Source: Tricholoma matsutake (taxonomy: Eukaryota; Basidiomycota; Agaricomycetes; Agaricales; Tricholomataceae). From it: DNA of 64,000 nucleotides. A program made the position numbers and the translations under genes. The notes below the pieces were generated by a model. That model made no database searches. It was not told the origin of the DNA and saw nothing but the letters and a program-made list of their open reading frames with translations. Below, one piece after another: positions 1-10,739 of this stretch. The first letter of the stretch is position 1; each line of letters begins with the position of its first letter. The stretch is from positions 18,918,337 to 18,982,336 of the forward strand of contig AP026538.1 in the NCBI GenBank assembly GCA_026075535.2. Reading direction: 5' to 3'.

Positions 1-1261
1 TTTGAATATGCACATAAGCAACACAGCCCCAGACTCGAAGATGACCAACACTAGGTTTCTTCTTATGCCATACTTCATATGGTGTACCTTCTGGTACAGC
101 AGATGTGGGACAGCGATTCAAAACATGAACAAGTGCAGCCAGACACTCTTTTCACCAAGTTGGAGACAATCCTGATTCAATTAGCATAGCCGTTATCCTT
201 TCTGCCAATGTCCTATTTGCCATTTCAGCAACTCCATTTTGTTGTGGTCAATTTCAAACAGTATGTTGTCGCACAATTCCTTGTTCCTCCATATATTGAA
301 TAAATTCATTTGACATGTATTCCCCACCTTTGTCATCCCTAACTGCCTTTATCTTTCTACTGGTCTGCTTTTCAGCATATGCCTTGAATATTTTAAATGC
401 AGCAAATGTATCACTTTTACATTTGATGGGCATGACAGCTTTAAACTGGGACTTGTCATCAATAAATGTAACCCAGTAGTAATGACCTTCTCTGGAACGT
501 GCTCCAACTTCATGAACATCGGTGTGAATCAATCCTAGGATTTCTGTTGCTCTAGTTTCTGATGATGGGAAAGGGTTGGCATTCATTTTTCCAGCTAGAC
601 ATGGTTCACAAATAGGATCAGGCTTAGCCTTGGAGTCAAGTGTCATTCCAACAACCATATCTTCCTTCACCAATCGCTTTACATCATTATAATTATGATG
701 ACAAAGCCTCCTATGCCATAAAGCCAAGTCCAGAGCTAGAGTTGATGTCACATGCACGCTCTCTATCCTAACTACAGTACTACCATTTAAATATCCCATA
801 TTTTCATTTGTGATGTCTGCAGTGAATATCACACTTTTGTTTTGAATAAATGATATGGTATTGGATGAGATATATACATCAAGCTCTTTACGTTTGGTCA
901 AATAAAAAGATTATTCTGCAAGGCCAATACATGTAATACTCTAGCAAATTCAACATCTCTACCCTGCTTTCCATTGATAATTGGTCTAAAGACAACACTT
1001 CCAACATCCTCTGAATATATAATATGATTATCAGCCAACTGGACAGGAACTCTATACAGTTTATAATTCCTAATCCAATGTTTGTGTGGGGTCATATGAG
1101 AAGTGGCCGGTGTGTCTGTATTCCAATTAATAACATTAGATGACATTGAATATGCATCATGAGAAAAAGAAGCACTTGCATTGCCAGCAGTTTCTGTGAC
1201 ATTCTCTATCTTTGCTTCTTGGACTTTATTGGCATTTCCCCCTTTGGTGAGCAGTGGACAT
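1..1261 (-). pseudogene. Ty1/copia Pol fragment: protease to integrase
   Basis: This is the downstream half of a copia polyprotein, read leftward and leaving the window. In order it shows a degenerate protease motif (DTPATSHM, where copia proteases usually have DSGATxHM), the GAG-pre-integrase HHCC zinc site (WHRRLCHH ... CEPC), and an integrase core with HTDVHEVG, RDDKGGEY and QQNGVAEMANRT supplying the D, D, E residues. Two in-frame TGA codons at 248-250 and 254-256 fall where arginine is expected, and both fit CGA-to-TGA change. The frame joins exactly to the Gag half at 23258 once E1 is removed. Reverse transcriptase and RNase H would lie beyond the left edge. I am confident of the family; the element is inactive here. 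Confidence 0.93.
1257..1261. repeat. Target site duplication of E1 (GACAT, left copy)
   Basis: GACAT directly precedes the TGTTAGG start of the E1 5' LTR. It is repeated at 23258-23262 directly after the 3' LTR. This 5 bp duplication proves that 1262-23257 entered as one unit. Confidence 0.95.
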
Positions 1262-1663
1262 TGTTAGGAAACCACCCCATTACCTAATAAAATTTCATTT
1301 TTATTTTATTATGTCGAATTACGCTACATGAAGCCAAATGACACTACACTTTGATAGTATGAGAATTTTATTTCACATGCATCAAAATGTACGCACATGT
1401 ACGAGTGCGTCGATAACAACAATGTACGATATATGTAACATAGTATATAAACCCTAAATATATGCCTAGGGGACCCCAGTTGTGTTCTCTTAGGTATTCC
1501 ACCTATGCTTTTGGTGTGAAAGGCCTTTGTCAACAAATTCACCTATTAATAACCCCTCGCATCAAAACCATCAGTTCCCCCATCACGAGTGCGGATCCCA
1601 CCCCCTTCTTGTAGAGAGAACCCGCACGGTCTTAGCTAGCAGATAGTGGGTGTCGCCCTAACA
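1262..1663 (+). repeat. E1 5' LTR (LTR A)
   Basis: This 402 bp LTR runs from TGTTAGG to CCTAACA and matches 2753-3155, 10333-10734 and 22856-23257. A TATATAA box lies at 1444-1450. About 34 bp downstream is the 11-mer AGTTGTGTTCT (1478-1488), the predicted start of the transcript and its own primer. Confidence 0.96.
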
Positions 1664-1676
1664 GAAGAACACAACT
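1444..1676 (+). promoter_or_regulatory. TATA box, transcript start and self-primer/PBS pair of E1
   Basis: TATATAA (1444-1450) is followed 34 bp later by AGTTGTGTTCT (1478-1488). Two bases after the LTR end lies AGAACACAACT (1666-1676), its exact reverse complement. In Tf1/sushi-type elements the first bases of the mRNA fold back on the primer binding site and prime reverse transcription. The position of this 11 bp pair matches that arrangement. E2 has the same pair (10508-10518 and 10320-10330). Confidence 0.82.
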
Positions 1677-2138
1677 TCCCATATCAGTGCACCTTCTCTT
1701 ACTTGTGCATACGTCATTGTTTCACTGCACCACATCCGATTACTCATCCTTTTGGCACGAGCCGGAAGTACTTGTATATATGTAATCTACCTTTTCTTTC
1801 ATAAACCGACACCAGGCCTTGCCTTACATTGTGACTGCCAGTGATCGAGAGGCAGTGCTCGTCATTAGGACAGCTGCAACCAGACAACCGATTGGATCTG
1901 GTTTAGTTACGATTTACATCACTCTATTCGGACAACTATTTTAGTTACAAGCTGAATTCAGTGTTATCTCCAAGATCAGGCACTGTTGGAAGGGTTATTG
2001 ATCTGAAGTGTCAAATTAGGTTCCTGATGAACGACAAACAATCGACGAACCATCACGTGACCCGTAAACATTTGGAGAGGTCCCAAAGAACCAATCTTGA
2101 ATTTGTTGAAGAAGTGATTCATCACAGATTTTACAATT
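1664..2138 (+). other. E1 leader between LTR and gag
   Basis: This 475 bp untranslated leader holds the primer binding site at its start. The region from about 1950 on is also found in inverted orientation in E2 (9858-10332). I see no gene in it. Confidence 0.7.
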
Positions 2139-2752
2139 ATGTCTGAACCTTCAACTTCTAATCCCGGCCCTAATCCTGTTCCCACACCAGCACTAGAGGC
2201 GAAAATTGATACGCTTACAGTGCAAATGTCGCAATTAGTGTCAGTGTTGGCAGCATCACAGCCCAGACAAGCGGAAGTACAGCCAGAGATGAAAGGAGAA
2301 AGAGATGATGAGATGGAGGAGATGGTGGAGTGGATGTCACAGGAGGATGAGATGGCAGAGAAATCCAGAAATGGAAAAGCATGCTTACCTAAGTACGCGG
2401 CCCCACAAATCTTTGACGGTACCATGGAGAATACAAAATCCTTCATCAGCTCTATAGTATTGTACATCCATGGGAGGAAGCCAGAGTTTCATACAGCCGA
2501 GTCTAGGATTATGTTTGCTCTCACATACATTCAGGGGGGGAAAGCACAGTTCTGGAGAAATGAGGCTATTAATCAAATTGCCGCGGGAAATAAACCATTT
2601 GCAACCTTCAAGGAATTTCTGGAGAGATTGGTGGCACAGTTTGGAGACCCTAATCCAAAGGTGACAGCCAATGCTAAATTAAAGACCACGTGCCAAGGTT
2701 CCCTAATGGCGGATGAATTTATTTTGCAGTTCAAAGCAGAAGCTTCGCAAAC
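2139..2752 (+). pseudogene. E1 gag, N-terminal part
   Basis: This is the capsid-region start of E1 Gag, beginning MSEPSTSNPGPNP. It has a Q/E-rich coiled stretch and then the retrotransposon Gag core (SRIMFALTYIQGGKAQFW ... FLERL). It stops where E2 was inserted; the last codons read ASQT, and the sequence resumes as DMGEAALVEF after 10739. The same start codon and protein are seen in E2 at 9857. It would form the particle shell if intact, and here it is split. Confidence 0.93.
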
Positions 2753-3155
2753 TGTTAGGGCAACACCCACTATCTGCTAGCTAAGACCGTGCGGGTTCTC
2801 TCTACAAGAAGGGGGTGGGATCCGCGCGCGTGATTGGGGAATTGATGGTTTTGATGTGAGGGGTTATTGATAGGTGAGTTTGTTGACAAAGGCCTTTCAC
2901 ACCGAAAGCGTAGGTGGAATACCTAAGAGAACACAACTGGGGTCCCCTAGGCATATATTTAGGGTTTATATACTATGTTACATATATTGTACATTGTTGT
3001 TACCAACACATTCACACATGCGTGTACATATTGATGCGTGCGACATAAAATTCTCATGCTATCAAAGTGTAGCATCATTTGGTGTCATGTAGCGTCATTC
3101 GACATAATAAAATAAAAATGAAATTTTATTAGGTAATGGGGTGGTTTCCTAACAT
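2753..3155 (-). repeat. E2 3' LTR (LTR B)
   Basis: This is an inverted copy of the 402 bp TGTTAGG...CCTAACA repeat. The minus-strand polypurine tract AAAAGGGGGGTAA abuts it at 3156-3168. The left TSD CAAAC lies at 2748-2752. Confidence 0.96.
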
Positions 3156-3411
3156 TACCCCCCTTTTATGCCTAGACTTCCAGGCAAGAAAATATTATGT
3201 TTGTCCCCTCTGTGAAATTTTGGTAAGGCCAGAATTTCATTCCCTCATACCAGTAGTTTACAGTGCCCCACATGTCCTAGCGGACTCCACATGGACTGTG
3301 TGGAGTCCGAGCTAGTCTGTATGCAGAATCTGGGTTAATTTGATATCTTACGAGTTCCAAGCTTTTCAGACTTTATGAAAGTCATGATGTGCCTACAAAA
3401 TATAGGTGTGC

Positions 3412-3488
3412 AGAGCAAGGATTGAACCCAAGACCTCCAAGTCATCACACAACAAACCAAACACTTGTGATCAACCAGTTGAGCCACA
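3412..3488 (-). other. tRNA-like sequence A of TIR-1
   Basis: On the minus strand the block reads TGGCTCAACTGG (A-box-like) and, about 50 bases on, GGTTCAATCC (B-box-like, complement of 3419-3428). It then continues into a tail shared with TIR-2. No full cloverleaf or CCA end is evident, so I treat it as a tRNA-derived internal promoter, as in SINE heads, and not as a working tRNA. It faces the left terminus. Confidence 0.55.
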
Positions 3489-3591
3489 GGAGAATTATTT
3501 GTTAGTAATACATAGTTTATTTATGACACTCAAACTCAAACTCAAGTATTTATCTTTCAAAAATTGAACAAATAAATTTTATTAACTGCAT

Positions 3592-3935
3592 CCCTCGCAT
3601 CTAACGCGAGGGAGTATACAATACAATCAAAGAAATACAAAAAAAACTAATAATAATTATATTACAAACTATAGATTTAAAAAAAAACTCCCCCCGAAAT
3701 GTGGGGGATGGCTAAAAGAAAAGAAGAAAAAAAAACCCACCCCACGACCCCACGATGGAGGCGGGTGGCTTGTCATCATTGTCATTCCACCAGTGATCCA
3801 CCCCACGAGCAGTTGCTCGTGAGGCTGGGGGCGGGTGGTGCGCTGTCGTCTCCTATCCCTGTGCCTAGGTGTCGTTCCACCCACTCTCCACCCCACGAGC
3901 AGTTGCTCGTGAGGCTGGGGGCGGGTGGTGTGTTG
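3592..3935. repeat. Hairpins and palindromic minisatellite of TIR-1
   Basis: A CCCTCGC/GCGAGGG hairpin lies at 3592-3612 and a C6/G5 hairpin near 3690-3708. Two copies of the palindrome CACGAGCAGTTGCTCGTG follow at 3804-3821 and 3894-3911 in a 90 bp repeat unit. The same modules recur in TIR-2 and E10. Apparent ORFs here are overlapping low-complexity frames. Confidence 0.8.
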
Positions 3936-4035
3936 TTGTCATCTCCTGTCCCTGTGCCTGGGTGGCTTGTCATCGTTCGTCGCCATCGTTCCCTGTTTGG
4001 GTTTCTGTATTTTTTTTTTTTGGGGGGGGGAGTGG

Positions 4036-4556
4036 GGGGGGTTTGGGCATGTCAGTGCAACGTGGCGTGATTACGGAGGTTGGTGGGTGCTTACTAGGCA
4101 GGTATCCCCCTTCTGGGGTCTCCTGGCATCCCTGGGCACCCTCCTAGCCCGTGTTGACAGCCTCACATCCCATTTGAATGGGGAGGAGGGGATCGGGTGG
4201 GCATGTGCGTGGGTTGCACGTTTTTTGTCATGGCAGGTCATGCCCAGTAGCATACAACCTAAAAGGCAATAAAATACAATTAGCTGATTGATAAAACAAA
4301 AAACAAAAAAAAACACTTACTAGGGGCCCAAACGACGATTATCGTCATTTGGGTCCATTGTGTCAGCTTGGCTCATTGGGTCCTGTTGCATCGGCTCAGC
4401 TAGTTTGCTGTTTGTTGCTGATGGTGCAAGAGGTGTCGGAGGCAGGGGCTGACTGGGCGGTGGTGGTGGTAGAGGGAGGTGGGAGGCAGTGGCGTCGAGA
4501 GTGATGGTGGTGATCAACATCAACAATGATTGTTGATGCATTTTGAACTTGCACAT
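4036..4556 (-). pseudogene. Captured spliced gene fragment in TIR-1 (proline-rich ORF and intron)
   Basis: On the minus strand a proline-rich ORF starting at 4556 ends in a palindrome (GGGCCCAAACGACG arm, 4324-4356). An intron-like stretch follows (GTAAGTG at 4320 to TTTTAG at 4259) and then a G-rich core matching TIR-2 at about 47910-48120. The E10 homologue (28244-28696) stays open across its intron, but here the spliced frame meets TAG, so this copy is broken. I recognise no domain. It looks like captured host sequence or a decayed element gene. Confidence 0.45.
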
Positions 4557-4612
4557 GAGTCACGTGATTTAAATACGGTTAGATAATGCAATTGTTTGCA
4601 CTTACTGATAAC

Positions 4613-4685
4613 GGCTCTGTGGTGTAGTGGTTAATTGCGCTATTTATGCTTGGCGACAAGGCTTGGGGTTTGATTCTACTTTAAT
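4613..4685 (+). other. tRNA-like sequence B of TIR-1
   Basis: GGTGTAGTGGTTAA (A-box-like, from 4621) and GGGGTTTGATTC (B-box-like, near 4668-4677) have tRNA spacing. The unit reads rightward toward the right terminus, opposite to unit A. TIR-2 has a counterpart at 51714-51785. Confidence 0.55.
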
Positions 4686-5031
4686 ACATAATTTTTCTGT
4701 AGTCAGCTAAGCCTCTGTTGTGCATCCATGGACTCAACTCGGACTTGACTCGGACATGTATCTGTCCGAGTCTGTCTGAGTCCGAGTAAATTGATGTTGC
4801 TCAGACAAAGTCCATGCGCACTCCGAGTAAAAGTCCAAAAATAGCTCGGACTCCACAAAAGTCTGTGTGGACTCTCTAGGAGTCTGAGCAATATACAGGA
4901 CATTTGAGCCAAATGAGTGGGTCCAGTCCGAGCTAGTCTGTGTGGAGTCTGAGCTAGTCCGTGCAGAGTCCACCAAATTCTGCGTGGACTGGCTCGGAAT
5001 ATGTGGGGCACAGTAAAGACCTCCCTCATAC

Positions 5032-6960
5032 ACCATTCTCGCAATGCGATGCAGAGCATTTGGATTATGTTTAAAGAACTGGGCAATCACATTATGCACT
5101 CGCTTACAATTCTCTTCGGGTTCCCACAAATTATTTTTGTTGGTGTAGTTTTTCCACTTTATTAAAAACTCCAATTTGTTCCGTCGAAGACATGAGTCTA
5201 GAATTTCTTCAACTATGTATTCTGGAGCACCTTCTACTATTATCGGAGGTTGCGGAGTAGTTTGTTGGCCAGGAATAGTGGGTGGGCAGTAAGGGCATAG
5301 GTGGGATACATTAATCTCGGGATCAATCTTGAATGATCGGGGTAATTTTAGCACTACCGCATTAGGCAAGATCACTTTAGAGATCGCATATGGGCCACCT
5401 TGTTTCTCCATAAGTTTCCTCGAAGGTCATGGAATATTCAGGTCCTTGGTACTTAGCCATACCAAGTCACCAACTTTGTACTCTGGAGTGCGTGCTCGAG
5501 TACGATCTGCATGTTGCATCATGTCATCACGTGCTTTCTTCAATGCTGCCTCTGCTTCCTCTTGTACCTTTTGCATCTTAGATACAAAATCTTCTACCGA
5601 CTGTACTTTGACTTCCCTTCTGGGTTCTACTCCCATGCGAGGATGATATCCATAATTTGCGAAAAAGGGTGACATACGAGTAGCTGAATGGAATTTGGTA
5701 TTGTGGGAAAATTCAGCAATTGCCAGCCATTCGGGCCAGTCGGTTTGTCGGTAGTTGACAAACATACGTAGGTACTGCTCCAACTCCTGGTTCATTCTCT
5801 CTGTCTGCCCATCAGTCTGCGGGTGATATGCCATAGATAATTTAGTTTGAATTCCCAATATGTTGTTTAGTTCTCGCAAATTGTGGGCTGTGATCGGAGA
5901 TAACGGTATCGGGTAACCCATGTAACCGCCATACCTGATTTAGATGGAGGCACGCCAAGCCCAATGATGAGGTTTCTGTAGTAGTAGGAGTAATATGGAC
6001 CTCCTCTGTAAAGCGGTCACATACTACGAATATTGCATTGTACCCTTGAGCCTTGGGTAATCCAGTAATAAAATCCCCAGATATATCTCGCCACGGCGCT
6101 TTAGGTATAGGGTTCAGCATTAATTTTCCTGCAGGTTTCTCTGGAAATTTCTGTCCCCTCATGCACGTATCACATCCATCCACATACCCCAACACATACT
6201 TCGAAATTCTGGGCCACCAATAATTTCTCATCACTAATTCCAACGTCTTCCATCTTCCTGGGTGTCCGGCAATCAGTGTATTGTGATGTAACTGGACGAT
6301 CTCCCTTCGCAAATCCTGATCCTTCAGTATGTACACTTTTCCTCGAAACAACACCAACCCTTGTTCCTCAACCCATTCATCTCCTTTAATATTACCTTTC
6401 TTCTCTCCCTTCAGAGCTTTCACGGCTTCCACTACTTCATCGTCCATTTCCGAACATTGTCTAATTTTAGACAACATTTCCATTTCCGAGCTATTTATTA
6501 ATAGATGCCCTTGATGCATAGTGCAAATACGAAAGTATTTGGGTTTGAGTAAGGTAACATTCTTATTGTCCTCCTCCACCCCCCTTTTATGATCAATACG
6601 TCTGGATAATCCATCTGCTTTGCTCATTAAGCTTCCCGCTTTGTGGACCAAGTGAAAATTGAAACACAATAGGAATAGTGCCCAATGTGCTTGCCTGCAA
6701 TTAAGCTTTTTAGTGGACATGAAGTATTGCAGATTTTGATGATCCGTCCAGATCTCAATCTCATGCATACATCCCTCCAAATAATGCCTCCACGCCTCCA
6801 ATGCTCGTATTATCCCCAACATTTCTTTGTCATGCACATCATAATTCCTTTCCACATCATTCAACAATTTTGACAAGTATGCACAAGGATGCCAATTGTC
6901 ATCTTCGCACAGCATTGATAATACCGCTCCAGTAGCAAAATCGGATGCATCAGATTCAAC
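5032..6960 (-). pseudogene. E2 Pol, C-terminal part: RNase H, integrase, chromodomain
   Basis: On the minus strand the order is RNase H (DVHDKEMLGIIRALEAWRHY, WTDHQNLQYF), the integrase HHCC zinc site (LHHNTLIAGH ... CDTCMRG), the integrase core ([30 protein letters not shown]), and a chromodomain near the C terminus (YIVEEILDS ... LEFLIKWKNY ... LWEPEENC). The chromodomain probably steers integration to marked chromatin, as in other chromoviruses. The frame changes near 5900. The last coding residues run into TIR-1, which replaced the natural C terminus. Confidence 0.92.
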
Positions 6961-8759
6961 TCACAAAGGGTGTGTGAAATCTACTGGGGCTAATATTGGT
7001 CCCTCCACAAACTTCCTCTTCAACTCCTCAAATGCTGTCTGCTGCTGCTCTCCCCACCTCCACACTACTCCTTTTCGCATAAGGTTATGTAAGGGTGCGG
7101 CAATTTTAGAAAAATGGTGCACAAAGCAACGATAATAATTTGCGAGTCCCAAGAAGGCTTGAACCTCCTTGACACTGGTGGGCGCAGGCCAATCTGTGAT
7201 CGCCTGGACCTTGATCGGATCCATTTTGATCCCGTCAGGGCTGATCAATAATCCTAGGAACTCAATCTCGCTTGCCCCAAACACACACTTCTCTGGTTTC
7301 AAAAATAGATCATTCTCCGCCAACCTCCATAACACCTCCTGTACTATCGCCTCATGATTTTCTTCATCCTCTGTGAATATCAGAATGTTGTGAATAAATA
7401 TTATTACGACACCTTTGTCTATTACGTCCTAGAAAATGTCGTTCATCATATTTTGATTCTTGAAAGGTCGGGGGACTATTAGTCATCCCAAAAAACATGA
7501 CAAGTGGCTTGAAGGATCCTCGACGCATGGCAAATGCAGCCTTCCACTCATCTCCTTTCTTTATTCATACATTGTTGTATCCCCATCATAAATCCAATTT
7601 TGTAAAGACCTTGGCTTTTCCCACCTTGTCAATTATTTCTGAAATCAATGGCAGGGGGTACGCATTCTTTACTGTCCACTCATTCAGATACCTATAATCT
7701 GTACACATCCTCTTCCATTGGTCTTTCTTTGGCACGAAGAATATTGGTGACATCAGCGGTGATTTCAAAGGTCATATGTATCCTTTGCGCAATTGCTCCT
7801 TCAGGAATGCATCCACTTCTTCTTGTTCCATTGGAGATAATGGATATACCTTCGACCTCTTTGACACAAACTCTGGCTTCATCTCAATCGCATGATCCCA
7901 TGGCTTCCGCACCGGCATTCACTCAGACTCCTTCTTCTGGAACACTGACAGATGTTCATGATACACTTTTGGCAGCCATTCCTCCGCTGGCTTCTCCACC
8001 TTCACAATATTCTTGTCCCATGACTGTCCTCCACGAATTGTTCTAAAGGTTTGCTTCTGCTCTTCTTTCTCGATCATGATTGGAACTTCCTCTTTTGGCA
8101 TTTCCTCATCCTCCACTTCCTCCATCGTAACAGAATACTTTCTTGGACATTCTTTCTCTTTCTTTTTTCTGTTTTCCTTGTTCATCTTCCTCCCATACAC
8201 ATTACATTCCTTAGGACAATGAGTCATTTGTACTTTCCCAGTTTTCCAATCAATTTCGGGACTATGCTTCCATAACCACAGACATCCTATTATTAGATTG
8301 GTTTTCCCAAGATCGCACACTTCGAATATGGCTCGCTCCTGATGCTCCTGATAGTTTAGTGCCATAGTCACCTCCTCCTTGATAGTTCCTCCATGATTGA
8401 CTGTTCCGTCAATATTGTACACCATTATAGGTTGTGCCAGATTGCTGTGTTAATACCATTTCTGGTAATTAAGGATCACTTAATAAATAATCCTGTAGCA
8501 CCACTATCAAGCAACGCTTCCACATCAATAGCTGCATGCGTGTCCACTGTCTTCAGTCCCACAGTCAAGGTGATTTCAGGTTCTATTTGCACAGAGCGAA
8601 TAAAGAATTTAGGGGTTTTCAGAAATGACATGTGACAATTTTATTTGTCATGTGATTCATAACAGTTGTACTCCTCCTCGATTTCCTTTTCTGATTTACT
8701 CTGGGTTTCCTCGGATACTAATACATTGTAATGATTCTGGGTCACCAATGGGGAAACCT
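6961..8759 (-). pseudogene. E2 Pol, N-terminal part: protease and reverse transcriptase
   Basis: The protease active site LLDSGATG has its Asp codon at 8506-8508. RT follows with [20 protein letters not shown] and FTKLDL. At the catalytic palm motif the element reads FIHN (7387-7398) where F/YxDD is needed, so both metal-binding aspartates are missing. The RT C-terminal part (CVFGASEIEFLGLLIS, LGLANYYRCF) is intact. Several frameshifts break the reading. It cannot encode a working RT. Confidence 0.92.
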
Positions 8760-9857
8760 TCACTGGAACTCTTCCACAAAATTCTTCTGCTTGCCTTCCT
8801 CTGGCTTCACTTCCTCGATTGTAGCTTCCCTAATCTTTCTTTTCTGCCTACAATTCCTAGAAATGTGTCCTAACTGCCCACAGTTAAAACATTTAAGTGG
8901 GGCTTGTCTCCCTGCTTGATCAACCTCCATTGCCTCTGCTGGTGGTGCTGACTCTGTAACTATAGGTGTCACTGCCATGGCTGGTGGCTATGCCCTTGGA
9001 GCTTGCACCTGAGGTGCCTTTCCTTTCTCGGACTTTCCTCCTGATGACTTTCCAAATTTACTACTTCCATACATCAACTTTGACTCCGCCTGTTCCTGCC
9101 AATATTGCCAGTCAAGGCGCATTGCCCAATTATACCACTTGTCCAACTTCTCTGGCATAGAAGGTAGTCGGTAGATAGACTTGAATAAAGAGGGATTTAA
9201 TCCTGCTTTCAAAAATTCTACCAACATGGCTTCTCCCATGTCCGTTTGCAAAGCTTCTGCTTTGAACTGCAAAATAAATTCATCCGCCATTAGGGAACCT
9301 TGGCGCATGGTCTTTAATTTAGCATTGGCTGTCGCCTTTGGATTAGGGTCTCCAAACTGTGGCTCCAATCTCTCCAGAAATTCCTTGAAGGTTGCAAATG
9401 GTTTATTTCCTGTGGCAATTTGATTAATAGCCTTGTTTCTCCAGAACTGTGCTTTCCCCCCCTGAATGTATGAGAGAGCAAACATAATCCTAGACTCAGC
9501 TGTATGAAACTCTGGCTTCCTCCCATGGATGTACAATACTATAGAGCTGATGAAGGATTTTGTATTCTCCATGGTACCATCAAAGATTTGTGGGGGCGCG
9601 TACTTAGGTAAGCATGCTTTTCCATTTCCGGATTTCTCCACCGTCTCATCCTCCTGCGATATCCACTCCACCATCTCCTCCATCTCATCATCTCTTTCTC
9701 CTATTGTCTCTGGCTGTACTTCTGCTTGTCTGGGCTGTGATGCTGCCAACACTGACACTAATTGTGACATTTGCACTGTAAGCGCATCAATTTTCGCCTC
9801 TAGTGCTGGTGTGGGAACAGGATTAGGGCCGGGATTAGAAGTTGAAGGTTCGGACAT
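8760..9857 (-). pseudogene. E2 gag (capsid and nucleocapsid)
   Basis: A 290-residue capsid ORF starts at 9857 and ends in TAG at 8988-8990. The frame continues beyond the stop into a nucleocapsid segment with the zinc knuckle CFNCGQLGHISRNC (about 8850-8893). E1 carries the same TAG at the homologous place (10993-10995), so this stop predates the two copies. The Pol frame opens in the -1 frame over the end of this segment. Confidence 0.93.
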
Positions 9858-10332
9858 AATTGTAGAATCTGTGATGAATCACTTCTTTGACAAATTTAAA
9901 ATTTTTTCTTCGAGACCTCTCCAAACGTTTGCGGGTCACGTGATGGTTCATCGATCGTTCATCGTTTGTCAGGCGCCCATTTTGACACTTTGGATCAATA
10001 ACCCTTCCAACAGTGCCTGATCTCGGAGATATCACTGAATTCGGCTTGTAACTAAAATAGTCGTCTGAATAGAGTGATGTAAATTGTAACTAACCCAGAT
10101 CCGATCGGTTGTCTGGTTGCAGCTGTCCTAATGACGAGCGCTGCCTCTCGATCACTGGCAGTCGCAATGTAAGGCAAGGCCTGGCGTCAGCTTATGAAAG
10201 AAAAGGTAGATTACGTATATACAAGTACTTCCGGCTCATGCTGAAAGGGTGAGTAATCAGATGTGGCACGGTGAAACAATGATGTATGTACAAGTAAGAG
10301 AAGGTGCACTGATATGGGAAGTTGTGTTCTTC
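9858..10332 (-). other. E2 leader and self-primer binding site
   Basis: This is the untranslated leader in inverted orientation. AGTTGTGTTCT on the + strand at 10320-10330 is the PBS of the minus-strand element, two bases from the LTR. Its complement lies in the LTR at 10508-10518. Confidence 0.8.
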
Positions 10333-10734
10333 TGTTAGGGCAACACCCACTATCTGCTAGCTAAGACCGTGCGGGTTCTCTCTACAAGAAGGGGGCGGGA
10401 TCCACGCATGTGATGGGGGAATTGATGGTTTTGATGCGAGGGGTTATTAATAGGTGAGTTTGTTGACAAAGGACTTTTACACCGAAAGCGTAGGTGGAAT
10501 ACCTAAGAGAACACAACTGGGGTCCCCTGGGCATATATTTAGGGTTTATATACTATGTTACATATATTGTACATTGTTGTTACCGACACATTCGCACATG
10601 CACGTACATATTGATGCGTGCAAAATAAAATTCTCATGCTATCAAAGTGTAGCCTAATTTGGCGTCATGTAGCATAATTCGACATAATAAAATAAAAATG
10701 AAATTTTATTAGGTAATGGGGTGGTTTCCTAACA
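10333..10734 (-). repeat. E2 5' LTR (LTR C)
   Basis: This is the 402 bp inverted LTR. The right TSD CAAAC follows at 10735-10739, after which the E1 gag frame resumes. Confidence 0.96.
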
Positions 10735-10739
10735 CAAAC

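Larger units (their letters stand above)
3251..5021. mobile_element. TIR-1: palindrome-rich non-autonomous TIR element
   Basis: This 1.77 kb insertion sits near the 3' end of E2, flanked by the exact 10 bp duplication TCCCTCATAC (3241-3250 and 5022-5031). Its ends share an inverted core (TTTACAGTGCCCCACAT on the left, TTTACTGTGCCCCACAT on the reversed right). From left to right it holds GAGTCC-rich subterminal repeats, an outward-facing tRNA-like unit, C/G hairpins, a palindromic minisatellite, a G-rich core, a proline-rich ORF fragment (minus), a second outward-facing tRNA-like unit, and more GAGTCC repeats. No transposase is present. A 10 bp TSD fits Mutator-like elements, but that assignment is an inference. 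TIR-2 (46709-52041) has the same layout. Confidence 0.85.
2753..10734 (-). mobile_element. E2: second copy of the E1 chromovirus family, inserted in E1 gag
   Basis: The 5' LTR is at 10333-10734 and the 3' LTR at 2753-3155, both in inverted orientation to E1. CAAAC flanks both sides (2748-2752 and 10735-10739). The coding order on the minus strand is gag, zinc knuckle, protease, RT, RNase H, integrase, chromodomain, polypurine tract. It carries TIR-1 just upstream of the 3' LTR; without that it is about 6.20 kb, equal to E1 without its inserts. Frameshifts and stops are scattered through pol, and its RT motif is FIHN. Confidence 0.96.

Noticed and set aside
1324..1542. 72-residue ORF on the minus strand within the E1 LTR, also open in three other LTR copies
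   Set aside because: The four LTRs are close copies, so shared openness is not evidence of selection; the frame spans the promoter and transcript start.
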